A DNA stretch of 64,000 bases from Trichosporon coremiiforme (GCA_039545355.1 BCJJ01000023.1:63362-127361); one strand, 5' to 3'; positions 22,786 through 34,844 are shown, counted from the first letter of the stretch. The notes: generated from the sequence alone by a model not told the origin. Translations and numbers: made by a program.

Positions 22786-23355
22786 TTATCCCCAGGCCTG
22801 CGTATTTCTGTCGTCAGCTATCTCTGAAACAGCAAAGCTCACGAGTAGTTCACGATCAGATGTCCCTCAGTCCCGAAACACTTGTACAGGCTGCCTACCG
22901 TGTCGTCAGGCATTGGCGCGAACGCTCCGTTGATGTATGTGAACTATGGTCAGCTTTCGACTCGAAGTCTCTCATAGCTAGGGAGGAAGGGGGAATGACT
23001 CACAAGCGCATCGCTTTGCTTGATCCCGAGCTGTCCGCGGAGGAACACAATGACCGAATGGAACTTGTTTCCGGCAGTGACTTTGAACACATTGTTCTTC
23101 ATTACCGGTGCGGAACCGATTGATTTGAACCGCACGACGACTAGGGTTAGCTCACACACTTCACACCAGCTAATCCTGCCATCCTTACGCACTGGGGACA
23201 TGGTTCAGGCGGTCATTCAAGACTCACTCTTCACTGGGTCCTTGGCCCGGTACGTCTCGAGCGCGTCTGCCGTAGCCTGTGGCAGTGTGGGGGCGGACAC
23301 ACCTTGCGTCAGCCTCGTCAGGAACTGTCAGCTCACCATCAATGGACGCACTCAT
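22786..23355 (-). CDS. ATG12: Ubiquitin-like autophagy protein Atg12
   Basis: A 117-aa protein in five small exons: 23355-23337, 23302-23228, 23140-23004, 22943-22843 and 22807-22786. Introns are 34, 87, 60 and 35 nt. The frame closes exactly at TAA. The core [57 protein letters not shown] and [13 protein letters not shown] is the Atg12 beta-grasp fold. The C-terminus NTQAWG carries the terminal Gly that is conjugated to Atg5 by Atg7 and Atg10. In the known pathway Atg12-Atg5 with Atg16 promotes Atg8 lipidation on the phagophore. The N-terminal extension is only about 30 residues, shorter than in budding yeast. The last exon contributes just seven residues plus the stop, including the essential Gly. 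Confidence 0.93.
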
Positions 23356-24007
23356 GGTGTTGAGTTGGTGGATGGTCCGGATGGTCAGGAGGGTTGAGCA
23401 ATGACCTCACCTCGTCAAGCACATGCGGGCACTGGGCTGGTGTACAAGCGCGGTGGAGGTCAAGAGGTCGAGCGCCTGCGTGGGGTCAAGTTGACGCGGT
23501 GGCGAATTTGCTCCCACTCCACTGCACAAGCCTCTCATCGTAGCGACTTTCTCTCCTCCACCGAGCGGCAGCCGCTATCGACCAGTTTCGGCGATCGACC
23601 ATAGTCCAGCCGTTGGGCACTCCGTGCATACCGACCATGTCCGTCGCGCGACGACCTAGACTAGTCGCTCAACTTCACCACGGTGCGGACGATCGCACTG
23701 GTCTCGTCCCAAACGTGCCCAAACGGCGGCCCGATACCGTCCCATGAGCATGCCGCAACCCCAGATCCCACGCCTGTCGACATCCGAAGCCTTAGCCTTG
23801 CTTTGGCTGTGCAGCTGGTGCAGCAACATGTCTTATCTTGCATACCGTCTTCTGACCATCCGGTGCTAACACGGTGCGTGCCTGCTAGTCTGCTAGTTTG
23901 CGACTTCGGGGGTGACTCGCCGTTCTTCGGTGCTCTCAGATCTTCGGGCTGGGTGCGTATGCCGGATACGCACGCAGCAAACACGCACGCCGCACTCCAC
24001 TCGGTCC

Positions 24008-24014
24008 TATATAA
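24008..24014 (+). promoter_or_regulatory. TATA box of the lectin gene
   Basis: TATATAA lies about 75 nt upstream of the ATG at 24088. It is followed by a C/T/A-rich leader with ACTCAC repeats, a typical compact fungal promoter. Confidence 0.6.
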
Positions 24015-24087
24015 CCACGCCTCCTGAGCGACTAACTTCAACTACCTCACCTTCACTCACACCTCTCACTCACACACCTAAAGAGCA

Positions 24088-24840
24088 ATGGACAGCTACA
24101 GCCTCCTCTTCGTCGGTCTCCTCACGTTTCCCGTCGCGACACTCTCGGCTTCAGCCTTCGACTCTGGCGCTCAGCACGTTCGTCTCCGCGACACTCCGTT
24201 CTGCATCGATGTTCCCTCTGGTTCGGACGTTTCTGGCCCCGTACCGTTGCAGCTCTGGGACTGCGTCGACCGTAACACGAACCAGGCCTGGCTGCATACG
24301 TCCTCTAGTCGCGCGCCGGGGAACCCCATCGTCATCTCCAGCGACACGCAGAGGGGGAAGTATATCGGTATCACTGGCGATGGTACGTCACGGCGAGAGA
24401 TTGGTGCTAACGACAAAGGGGCGCACAACGGAGGTGCCGTGCAGCTGGTGCCGTGCGAGGAGAAGTTGACAGTCTGGACGAACTCACCGTACTCGCTTTG
24501 TCTCTGGGAGAACAGGGGTGAGTGCATGTACTAGGCGGCCCGCATAGTTGTTGGTCCAAGAGGGTTGGGAGGACGACCAAGGATGCAGAAGCGATCAGGG
24601 AACCGGTCTCCGTTCCGCGGGTGAAGATAAGATTGAGCCTGCGTCGAATCTGCGCCCTGGTCGGAGCCGGAACCTTGCTATGTTGATTGCGCACGTCGAA
24701 ATTGTCTTCCTTCGCAATGCACGACAGTGCGGACGCCAGACCTGTGCATTGGCTTTGACGAGCCCGCCGCCGGCGCCGACCTCACGCTCAAGCACACCGA
24801 GGCACCCCAGAGCTGGAGCCTGTACGATTCCATGAGCTAA
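24088..24840 (+). CDS. Secreted ricin-B-type (beta-trefoil) lectin-like protein
   Basis: 180 aa from exons 24088-24517 and 24728-24840; the 210-nt intron is long for this window but joins in phase 1. An N-terminal hydrophobic stretch (YSLLFVGLLTFPVATLSASA) is a signal peptide, so the protein is probably secreted. The mature part has beta-trefoil lectin repeats: PVPLQLWDCVDRNTNQAW carries a QxW motif and APQSWSLYD near the C-terminus a second. Cysteines in TPFCIDV, WDCVD, LVPCEE and DLCIGF are placed as in single-domain fungal lectins. Such domains bind galactose-type glycans. There is no fused catalytic domain, so a carbohydrate-binding or cell-surface role is inferred. Confidence 0.75.
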
Positions 24841-24943
24841 ACCTGGTTGCGAAGAGATGAGCCGTAGTGGTGCCCAAGGAATGCATGTAGGGTAAAAGAA
24901 GATCGCTACAACTGGGTGAAACCTCGATGCTCGATGTCAGGAA

Positions 24944-27900
24944 CTATGATTCGTCCTCTCCGTCCTCCCCTCCTCCTTCCCCGGCCAGCTCCGCCTCAAG
25001 CATGCGCGCAAACTCGTCCGTCTCCGTGTCGCTGCTTGCGGGGTCTGGGCCGTCGGAGCCATCTGCCTCTGCCCCGCCTGCGCCGCCCGCCTTCTCGTCG
25101 GCCTCATGCGTGCCGGGGAGCCCATCCCCTGGCCGCGGCTTGTACAGCATCCTGTTCGCCTCCGGGATGTCGTCGTCGTCTGACGGCGCGTCGAGCATGA
25201 GCACTTTCTGCTTCTTCTTCGGCGGATACGAGGGAATGTCGCCCGGCTGGGGCTCGCGCACGTCTTCGAGGGGCTGGTTCTCGTCGTCAGCATAGCGGAC
25301 GTGTTTCGGGGGACCTGGCGACGGGCCGCGGGAGAGTATGGAGCGGCTTGGCGTATTGTCGCGCGACCAGCGGTGGGATCCAGGCGAGCGAGACGCTGCG
25401 CGTTTCCTGTCGTTCTTCTCCTCCTTCTCATCCTCCCCATCGGAGGATGACCAGTCATCATCGTCGTCCCCGTTGATGAGCTCGTCGAGCTCGGCCTGCG
25501 CCGCGTCGTCCCAGGCCGCCGTAAAGTCCTCGGCGTCCTTCTCGATGTCCTCTGGATCAATCTGCATAGCGTCCGGCACCTTGTCCTCGGGCTTTGGCGG
25601 CGTGTCTGGCTGAATGCGCGGCAACTGCGGCCGGAACGGGTCCTCGGGCTCGCGTCTCCAGAACGCGATGCTCGTCTGCAGCCACGCCAGCCACACAACC
25701 TGCACGTGCGGCATGCGCGCCGCGCGGCGCATCTTCTCCGTCCCGATTGAGCCAATGACGCAATGCGTGACCCGCTCATCAAGCTCGACCTGGCACTGCG
25801 CCCCGAACGCCTCGGCTTGCTGCCAGATCTCACTGTCCTGCGGCTTCTGGTTGACCGCAATCACACCCGTGAACATGATCACGCACCCAGAGAGCACCTG
25901 GTCCTTGATCTCGCCGATTAGGAGAGGCACGTCGCACTGCAACGGCATCTTTGTCGAGCCAGGGGACCGGCTGTCATACGCGTCGTAGTAGTCTGTATGG
26001 ATCTCCGTAAGGATCCCCTCGACACGCTTCAGCTCGTGGTCATTCACGTTCAGGAACTGCCTGCGATGCCGGTGGTGGTGCTCGTCGGACTTCGAGACGG
26101 CCTTCTCCTCGCCCTTCGGAGCGGACGCCCCCTCCTTTTCCGGCTCCTCAGCGCCCTCGGCAGCTGTTGGAGCCGCAGCTCCGTCCTCCCTCTTCTCCTT
26201 GCCGTCTGCAGGCTGCGTCTCCGCTTCTGGCTCCCCGCTCTTCTTCTCCGTCTCCTTCTCATCGCCGTTTGTCATCTCGTCATCAGGCTCAAATCCTTGC
26301 TCCTCCTCCAGCTTCGCCAGAGGGCGGTTCTCTACGATCTCCTGGAACAGCTTCGCCTGCTGATCTTGTCCTTCCTCTGTACTCGGGATGTCGCTTGGCG
26401 TCTTCGGCGACGGAGATGACTCGGCTGAGGAGGTGGGGGTGAGAGTGTTCGCCATGGCGGTGACGGCGGGCTTGGTCGGAGGCAGGAACCCTCCGTTGAT
26501 GTCACCGATACCAACGAAGAAGTCATCTGTTTCGTCAGCTCGCTTCGCACGCTTTTAGCTTACATGGAACAACCTTGATCAGGTTGGGCGAGTCACCCCA
26601 CACGTCGGAACGGTCGTCAATGATGACGACCATACTCTGGTCATGGGGAAAGAGTCGCACCAGGCTCTTTGCGCTCATAGCTGATGTCAGTTCAGGGGCG
26701 TCATAGACCAACTTACATCCGCTCTCGTCTCGGCTGATGATGCGCCCACCAAAGTACTTGCCCTCCGGGTCGACGATCTTGCAGATGGCGTCGGCGTATG
26801 ACCGCGTGCCCATCGTGTAGACGTGCATTTCGTACAGCTTGGACATATCCTCTAGAAACTTGTTCAGTCCCGGTCTGATGTCAGCTGCTGCAAAGAAGCC
26901 TCTTGCGAGCTTACCGAGGCTTGGTGTAATACCACCGAACCGGCTCCGGCTGGTGTCGTCGCGACACGCCTGGCGGAACGTCGTCGGCGAGTTGGAACTT
27001 GGCGACGTCCTTGAGCGCCTCGGCGTTGGGGTTCTTCTCCCGCTTCCGCTTCGGCGACCCCGGCGGCGTCGTGCTCTGAGGTTGAGGCTCCTTTGGCGCG
27101 CCATCAACGTCCATTTTGCCGTCATCGGCGGCCGTGTCTCCGGACGTGCCTCCCCCAGTCTCTTTGTCCTCGGACGCGGCCGCCTTCTTTTCCTCCTCCG
27201 CGTCCTCCTCGCATTCCTTCAGCCATTCACCGACGGTGGGGTCGACGGTCGTGTGAATAATGGTCTGATCCAGATCGACGATCAGCGACAAGCGGCGCGT
27301 CGACAGCAGCTCCTTCTGTGAGATGGACTCTAGTCGCTTGGCCTCCTGAACAATGTCAGCTTTAGACCGTAAACAATGGGCTTACATTCGTGGTGACGGT
27401 CACTCCAGAGGCATCGTGAGTCATCTGGTAGCCGCCTTGCCGTGATGGCCCCGCCTCATCCACCGGCGTCGACATGTAGTCATCACTGGCGTCAGTACTG
27501 CTGCGGGCTGTTCTCTGGGACTTACTTCGTGACATCCGCGCCACAGACACCGCACATTCCATGGATTTGGACGGGATGGGAGCACGGTTGCTCGATCTCA
27601 ATGATCGGTTTCCTGATTCCATCAGTTTTACCTCAGCCCGCGGTGACTTACGTCGCCTGTCTCCGTTCGATCTTGCGGCCGGGCTGGATGTCGGCCGCCC
27701 ACTTGAGAACGGTCCCGGAGATTGACGACTCCCAGCTGCCGACCATGTCGCCGTCCCATTGCTGAGGACTGAGTTGCTTTCCCTGGCGTTCTTCGGCTTC
27801 CAGTTGTTTACGCTTGGTTGCCGAGAGGAACTTGTACTCCAGTAGAACGTCACCGCGCTTCACAGACGCGCCCGCCTCAACACGTACGCGGACGACGGTG

Positions 27901-27950
27901 ATGGGGTATGGCAGGCTGTCGGGTAGTGTGAGCGGCGTTGCGTCGCCCAT
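24944..27950 (-). CDS. FCP1: RNA polymerase II CTD phosphatase Fcp1
   Basis: 924 aa from seven exons: 27950-27652, 27612-27526, 27485-27386, 27345-26915, 26874-26717, 26680-26564 and 26526-24944, with six introns of 36-40 nt. An N-terminal beta-rich segment (PYPITVVRVRVEAGASVKRG) is followed by a CSHPVQIHGMCGVCG Cys motif and the catalytic FCPH domain. Its DLDQT signature (about residues 186-190) supplies the nucleophilic Asp. MGTRSYADAICK and MVVIIDDRSDVW complete the active site, with a long acidic insertion in between. A BRCT domain follows at about 555-690 (GCVIMFTGVI, HVQVVWLAWLQTS). The acidic C-terminus fits TFIIF binding. The known role is dephosphorylating Ser2/Ser5 of the Rpb1 CTD to recycle polymerase II in the nucleus. 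Confidence 0.95.
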
Positions 27951-28049
27951 TGTGTAGCGAGTTGTTGATTATCGTGAAGTAGATTATTGACGAAGGCGAC
28001 GTACAGACGACTACCTAATTTATTGTCCTTGGAGAGCGTCATCGTTTGG

Positions 28050-28717
28050 AGTGGAGTCTCCACTTCAGGCACGGTCGCCCAGCCGCTCCTTCCATTAGAG
28101 GCATTCGGAATATATTATTAGCTTCAGGACTAGCAGGTAATATGGCGTGAAATAACCTATCATTACGTAAATCATCTCTCAAACATTTATACATCACCAA
28201 CGCAGCCTTATTGGGAAACGACAACGACATGCTCGAGTGTCGGTTCATTCTCTATTGTGCTCGAGGTTCTATTGTTCGTCGTGTGGCCCGAGCGTCAGGA
28301 GCAACCTGCAGCTTCACTCTTGTGATATATATACGCCAGTGCGAGCTCCATGCATCTACAGAATTCACCATTCTCAATATCATCATCCTAACAGTGGCAG
28401 TTATCATACCGCCACCCGGTTGCAGCTATCACTGTTGAAGTCTAGGTCGCTGGATGCCCAAGTAACGATGTTACTCGCAGCACAATTAGACAGGACTGAT
28501 CAACTGAGTGAGATGTGTTTTGCATAGGGTGGCCAGAAAGCTGTTTATATGTCTGAAAGCGCTAGAGAATGATAAGACGTTAGAGGATGATAAGGCGCGA
28601 GAGAACGATACGACGTTAACTGGTGTGATGGGCAAGAAATGTTGGGATATGGAAAAACGGGAATTAATTACTATTAGGCTGCTGGACCGTATATATGGTA
28701 ATTCCAACCACGATCGC
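28050..28717. mobile_element. Degraded retroelement-like AT-rich island
   Basis: Base composition drops sharply to AT-rich between the FCP1 promoter and tRNA-Glu. A TATATATA box near 28325 is followed about 70 nt later by CCTAACA and TGGCAGTTATCATA. This looks like an LTR end next to a primer-binding-site-like sequence. Further on, a broken plus-strand frame reads LFICLKALENDKTLEDDK and MGKKCWDMEKRELITIRLLD, reminiscent of a Gag-like region. On the minus strand FPNKAALVMYKCLRDDLRND is another orphan fragment. No reverse transcriptase or integrase motif is present. The assignment to an LTR retroelement remnant is inference. Confidence 0.4.
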
Positions 28718-29028
28718 TGTTGGAAATCACGTGATCTCTTTCCCACGTGTCTCGCGGCACACTCGGCCCGCACTCCGGTGTTCGACCTCCTGTCAGCACC
28801 CTCGTTCTCAATGTTTCTATTGTTCTAGCTGAGAACATGCTCAACATGCTTCTCACACGCATTCTCGGCGCCGGCCTCGGCGCCCGACACCGTACGACAT
28901 CCTCCGATAGCCTGCAGCTAGTCTCTTTGTTCTCTAGCTGCTTGTAGATATATAAGTGGCCATCTGGCCATCCTATGCAACCACATTCTCTTTTGATCAG
29001 TTCAAGTCTAGCCACCCTACGAGCAACA
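28718..29028 (+). mobile_element. Probable solo LTR upstream of tRNA-Glu
   Basis: The segment starts TGTTGGAAATCACGTGATCT and ends CTACGAGCAACA, so the termini form the short inverted repeat TGTTG/CAACA typical of LTRs. It is 311 bp long, AT-richer than its surroundings, and contains TATATAA near 28946 at the place expected of an LTR promoter. It ends about 85 bp before the tRNA gene, a common LTR target. No exact 5-bp target duplication is visible, so boundaries or identity may be off. Confidence 0.5.
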
Positions 29029-29112
29029 TCGTTGCTTGGGCCCCGGGCAGTCTAGATTTCTACAGATCGCTCGGGACCAGCCAGCCTCAAAAGCTGACAT
29101 CCGGTTGGATAA

Positions 29113-29218
29113 TCTTCGCTAGTATATCGGTTAGTATAATCGCCTCTCATTAGAGAGATTCCTAATCTTCCGATTAGAAAGTTCGCGATAGAGCAGGGTT
29201 CGACTCCCTGGCGGAGAA
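29113..29218 (+). tRNA. tRNA-Glu (CTC) with an intron of about 33 nt
   Basis: The acceptor stem TCTTCGC pairs with GCGGAGA (one G-T wobble), followed by discriminator A at 29218. The D arm is TAGTATATCGGTTAGTATA, as in eukaryotic tRNA-Glu. The anticodon stem ATCGC/GCGAT encloses CTCTCA with anticodon CTC. About 33 nt starting TTAGAGAGATTCC interrupt the gene right after position 37, the canonical nuclear tRNA intron site. The T arm is CAGGG TTCGACT CCCTG. All stems close once the intron is removed. Confidence 0.9.
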
Positions 29219-29330
29219 TCTTTTGCTTCTTGAACGAACATCCGGTCGTCCACACCTGTCCCCTTTCTGGATCAGTCAGTCCATCGGGAAACGTGTTGCA
29301 AGCTAATAATAACAATACATGATGCTATGT

Positions 29331-30544
29331 CTAATCGCTGTCATCCCCGCTGCCGTATCCGCTCAGCAGCCCCATACCACCCTTGGCCGGAACCTTGCGA
29401 GTGCGGTCCTCCTCACCCTGCCTCCTCGCCAACTCGGCGTAGTACTTAATGTTCTCGAGAGTGTCGCCACCAAGAAGCCTGGCCTTAGGCGTAGATTTGC
29501 CGTCCTCAGCCTTTGACCTCTTGGCTGGTCGCGTGTCCTCAGAGATCTCAGGCTGCTGCTCAATCTCGTAGAGGTCGCCGATGTCTCCGTCCTCCAGAGC
29601 CCTGAGGGTCTGACTGGCTTCGATGAGGTTGTCGTCAAGCTTGCTGGCAATGACTTTGCGTCCCTCTTGCGCTATCCGCTTGTCCTCCGCCGCCTTACCA
29701 CCAGGATTGGGGTCCTCGGTGGCCCATCTGAGAAAAGTTAGTTCAACGCCGTAGCCGACCTAACTCACCGAACATTCAGAATCTCGTCCATGTCCATGCT
29801 TTGACATTGCATTGCCTCCTTGGCAAACTGGGCATTGGCCTCGTGGGTGTACGATACGAACGCGATTCCACGGTTGTACAGGATGTTCCCTGTTTGTCAG
29901 CATGTTCCTTTCGCCATACTGTAGCACGCACACTTGTCGATCTTCCCCCACTCTCCGAAGTGACGAAGAAGAGTCTCCTTGCTCTGATCCTTGTCAGGGC
30001 TCTCGTGCATCTTGCCAATGTAGAGTGTTCGGTTGGACCGGTTGAAGGAGCCGACGCCACCCATGTCATCTCGGTACTCGGCGTGCTTCTCGCGCCCGAA
30101 GCAGTCTCGCGAGTGGTCGACAAGCTGGGCAGGATTCGGCAAGCGGTGAAGATAGCTGCACTCGGAGCTGTCTGTTAGCTAACGTGACGGCCGCTCGGCT
30201 TACCCATAGGGGCATCGTCCGCGAGCAAAGAACAGGCAGCAATAACGGTTGCCAGTCGTGTCGGCACGGGTGTAACCTGCATCACGAGAGATCACACACC
30301 GCGTCTGGGACAACGTTTGGCTAACAGTCAGCTTTTATATCCACACATTGCTTACCTAGCCAGCGCGTCTTCCTTGTCACCGCCTGCCCATTTGTTGTAC
30401 CAAATGTCTGCCGTCAGCGCGATCCCAAATTGATGACTGACTATACTCCTTTCCGGGCTGAACCTTCTCGCTCAGATCGACATCTCCCGGCTTGACCTGC
30501 TTGCGAGCAGGCCTGAGCTTCTTCTTTGTGACTTCGCCGGCCAT
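29331..30544 (-). CDS. CWC2: Pre-mRNA splicing factor Cwc2 (NTC-related)
   Basis: 341 aa from six exons (30544-30442, 30407-30356, 30320-30204, 30167-29932, 29889-29769, 29727-29331) with introns of 34-42 nt. The order is a basic start (TKKKLRPARKQ), the Torus-type KEYNIWYNKWAGGD, then a CCCH zinc finger (RYCCLFFARGRCPYG to ECSYLHRLP). Next is an RRM with RTLYIGKM as RNP2 and RGIAFVSYTHEANAQFAKEA as RNP1, then DEILNVRWATEDPNP, a Cwc2 hallmark. The C-terminus is polar. In yeast Cwc2 contacts U6 snRNA and the pre-mRNA in the spliceosome core. One donor is GTCAGT, which shows that non-GTRAGT donors are used here. It is divergent from SKI2, sharing a promoter of about 200 bp. Confidence 0.93.
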
Positions 30545-30742
30545 GGTTGATGCTGTTGAAATGAAGATTTGGTCGACGGCAAAAGTGAAGTCATGAACCA
30601 CTTGTTGTCAGTAACCGATCGGCAAGTGAATTTGCTTCCGCCAACGCGGACCGATTTCGTGAATGGGTGATGTCCAGACCTTTCGTCATTGCCCGTTGAC
30701 CACCTCTATCACTCGACCCCGACCACAGCCTGCACAACACAA

Positions 30743-33700
30743 ATGGCACAGGCTACGGAGGAGTCGGCCTTGTCGTCTGAGCGCTTCCTGGAGCTTCTCC
30801 AGGCTGCTGCTCATCCGACAGAGTCTGGCCTGCCTTCCGAAACGCTCGCGGAGTCTCTCGGCATCTCGGCCCTTCCAACAGGACAGGAGGCCATCGACCT
30901 TGTCAAGAAGGATGTACTGTCTCCGCCGCAAGACCTCGCTGGCCCCGACCTCTGGAGGTGGCAAGCACCGCTGCCTTGCCCCATCCCGCTCCCTGCTCTT
31001 CCCCTCGACACGCGACCTCCGACGCATATGGTCGCCCCGAGCTTCAAGGGCATTGATGGGACATTTACCAAATGGCGCGACGCCCTTGCTCCCAAACCTC
31101 CCGCACACCCGAGCCTCAGCTCTAGCATGCAGCGCGAGCCTGCTGCTGCGCAGAACTTTGTTCGTGGTAAGAGCACGAACGCTCCATTCCTGCCTGGCGG
31201 TCTGGAGCCGGCGATCACATACGAGGAAGCGGAGGAAGAGCTGGAAGAGGCGGACGGTTGGAAGACCAGAGCCCCTGGTTTCCGTCGCGGCGTTCAGCTG
31301 GAAGGAGGTAAGCTTATGTGGCATGCGTGTAGCTGACTCTCAGCGGACGACTTCCTCTCTCAGATGCTTGGAGACCAGAGCATGACGACGAAGGCGAAGC
31401 GAAAGACGCGTGGGGGCGACGACCCTTCCCTCCAGGTTTCAAGACTCGGCGATGACGAGACCACCGAACCTGGAGAGCGTGCCCTGGTACCCGCAGCGAA
31501 GAACATCGATGATCTGCTCCCGATCGGCCGTCTGCCAGCGCCCCCTCCTGCTAGGAAGCAGTTCGAGAAGGCCACTGGCAAGCAGGAATGGGCTCACGTG
31601 GTTGACGTCAACAAGGAGCTCGTCAACTTCCATGAGCTCGTACCTGAGATGGCCAGGCAATACCCCTTCGAGCTTGACAACTTCCAAAAGGAAGCTGTCT
31701 ACCGCCTGGAAATGGGCGACAGTGTGTTCGTCGCTGCGCACACGTCTGCGGGTAAGACAGTGGTCGCGGAGTACGCCATTGCCCTTGCTGCAAAGCATAT
31801 GACTAAGTGAGTGTGATGTTTCGGCTAAGGCTGACATGCAGGGCGATCTACACCTCTCCTATTAAGGCCCTGTCCAACCAGAAGTTCCGAGACTTCAAGC
31901 AGACGTTCGATCCGTCAACCGTCGGTATTCTGACGGGCGACGTTCAGATCAACCCCGAAGGAAGCTGTCTGATCATGACTACGGAGATTCTTCGAAGCAT
32001 GCTCTACAAGGGAGCCGACCTTATCCGTGATGTCGAGTTCGTCATTTTCGACGAAGTGCACTACGTAAACGATGCTGAGCGTGGAGTCGTCTGGGAGGAG
32101 GTCATCATCATGCTTCCCGAGCATGTCAACATCATCCTCCTGTCGGCAACCGTCCCGAACACCAAGGAGTTCGCGGACTGGGTGGGGTAAGCTTTGGCGT
32201 CGCCGCGCATAAGCTGACATGCAGACGAACAAAGCGAAAGAACATCTACGTCATCTCGACGCCTATGCGACCTGTTCCCCTGGAGCACTATCTGTGGGCC
32301 GGAAAGGAGATCCACAAGATCGTCGATTCGAAGGGACAGTTCCTCGGCTCTGGCTACAAGTCTGCGGGAGACGCTCTCCGAAGAAAGCAGGACAAGGAGC
32401 GAGAAGCTGCCGGTCTTCCCCCGCTCACGCGGACGGGCGGTCGCGGAGGGGCCCCCGTCAAGGCGCGGGACCTGCCGACAGGCAGGTCTGCTCCGTTCTC
32501 TCGTGTGGGCGGAGGTCGCAGTCACACGAACCGGGGAGGTGGTCAAGGAGCGCCTGCGCCGGCGAACGGTGGCCGAGGCGGCGGCGGTGGCGGTCGGGGA
32601 GGCCGCGGAGGTGGTCGCCCGGGCGGTCGTGGGCAGCTCGACCAGAACGTCTGGACGCACCTCATCGCCTATCTCCGCAAGAACCATCTCCTGCCCGTGG
32701 TCAACTTCGTTTTCAGCAAGAAGCGCTGTGAGGAGTACGCGCAGACGCTGTCGACGACGGACTTGTGCGACTCGAAGGAGAAGAGTGAAGTTCATGTGAC
32801 GTGGGAGAGGGCTCTCACGAGATTGAAGGGTAAGCCGCTGTTGTGAACAGATCATCTAACTTCAGGTACCGACAAGACTCTGCCGCAGATTACTCGCATG
32901 CGTGACCTGCTCAGCCGCGGAATCGGTGTCCACCACGGTGGTCTTCTGCCTATTGTCAAAGGTGAGCTTTATCGTGTGGATTCCAAGCTGACAGTACAGA
33001 GGTTGTCGAGATTCTGTTCGCGCGCGGTCTGGTGAAGGTGCTCTTCGCTACCGAGACCTTCGCCATGGGGGTAAACATGCCGGCGAAGAGTGTGGTCTTC
33101 TCGGGCATCCGCAAGCACGACGGAACGACATTCCGAAACCTGCTGCCGGGAGAGTACACGCAGATGGCTGGTCGTGCTGGTCGTCGTGGTCTCGACACTA
33201 CGGGCACTGTCATCATTCTGAGCGGAGGCGATGAGGTGCCTGCTCAGCAGGAGCTGCAGGAAATGATGCTCGGTGTTCCGAACCGTCTCACCTCTCAGTT
33301 CCGCCTGACGTACAACATGATCCTGAACCTCTTGCGTGTTGAGGCTCTGCGCGTCGAGGAGATGATCAAGCGATCATTCTCCGAGAACGCCGCCCAGAAG
33401 CTGGCTCCTGAGCAGCAGAAACAGATCGAGAAGGTGAGCTGTGAAAAGGTAGCGAAGCTGACTCCAGACCGAGAAGATTCTTGCCAAGCTGCCGAACGTC
33501 GAGTGCCCGACTTGCAAGCCGGACATTGAAGCGTTCTACGACTTGTCGGCTGAGATTGTGCGCGTCAACACATCGATGATGAACCAAGCCGCGTGGGCTC
33601 CTGGCAAGCACCTTGTACCTGGTCGCATTGTCTTGATCCGCGACGCCCGCTTCCCGGGCAATGTCGCTGTAATCCTGCGCAACGCGCCTTCTGTTGTTCG

Positions 33701-34844
33701 CGAGGGAGTAAAGAGCGACGCCCGAGCCTACCACATCCTGATCCTCGCCACGAAGCAGCAGATTGTCGAGGCTTCCCAGCCTGAGCTGAGAGACTCGGAG
33801 CTCGCGCCGCGCTGGCCGCCCATTCTGTCCCCCAGCACCGCGCAGAACCCGCGCTACTGGCTCACTGCTATCGAAAGCTCGTCCATCGGCTTCGTGACGG
33901 ACCGCTTGCTGAAGATCGACGTCAACGGTATTCTGGACAAGCGGCAGAAAGAGCCAGCGCTGAAGGCAATGAATGAGCTCGCTAAGGTGCAGGAGGACAT
34001 CACCTCAGGGGGAGAGTTGAACGAGGTTGACTGGGCGAGACTCAGCAAGCTGGAATTCCAGGAGCAGCTGCGCAACCGTATCTCCCTTGCCGACCGTGTA
34101 TCCAAGCTGGGATGCCAGCTTTGCAAGAACTTCGAGGAAGACGTGAGTTCAAGAACATTCGATCGAACTGACATGCAGTACGAGACAATCCACGAGCGCA
34201 AGCTTATGGAGGGCGAGCTCAAGTCGCTGAAGCTGGCGCTGTCGGACCAGAACCTGGAGCTTCTGCCCGACTACGAGTCCCGTGTCGAGGTGCTGAAGGA
34301 GCTGTCGTTCATCGATGAGAACTCGACCGTCCTGCTCAAGGGCCGAGTAGCATGCGAGATCAACTCCGCTCCCGAGCTCATCCTCACCGAGCTCATCCTC
34401 GACAACATTCTCGCGGACTACACGCCAGAGGAGGCGGTTGCACTCTTGTCCGTTTTCGTCTTCGTGGAGAAAACGGAAAGTGTGCCCGAGATCCCGCCGC
34501 GCATCGCCCAGGGACTGGACACGATCTACGCTATCGCGGACAACGTGGAGAACTGCCAGCTGCGGCGGAACGTGGTGTTCGACGACTTCCGCGAGAAGTA
34601 CAAGCCCGGCCTCGTCGAGGTCGTCTACGAGTGGGCGCGCGGCATGCCCTTCAGCGAGATCACGAACCTGACCGACGTGCCTGAGGGTACGATCGTGCGC
34701 GTCATCACGCGCCTGGACGAGACGTGTCGCGAGGTGCGCGACGCGGCGCGCGTCATCGGTGACGCGGAGCTGTTCCAGAAGATGGAGGAGGCGCAGGCGC
34801 TCATCAAGCGCGACATCGTGTTTGCCGCAAGCTTGTATCTCTAA
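30743..34844 (+). CDS. SKI2: Ski2-type DExH RNA helicase
   Basis: 1282 aa from eight exons: 30743-31307, 31344-31806, 31842-32186, 32225-32829, 32866-32961, 33000-33433, 33468-34142 and 34179-34844, with introns of 34-38 nt. The helicase motifs are complete: AHTSAGKT (Walker A, about 320-327), FDEVHYVND (DEVH), [22 protein letters not shown] and [10 protein letters not shown] (motif VI). An inserted Arg/Gly-rich region (around [12 protein letters not shown]) precedes [12 protein letters not shown]. The arch or insertion domain and a C-terminal DSHCT-type helical domain follow to the end. This matches Ski2 rather than Mtr4, judging from the N-terminal Ski-complex-binding-like segment ([10 protein letters not shown]). 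In yeast Ski2-Ski3-Ski8 feeds mRNA to the cytoplasmic exosome. Confidence 0.93.
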
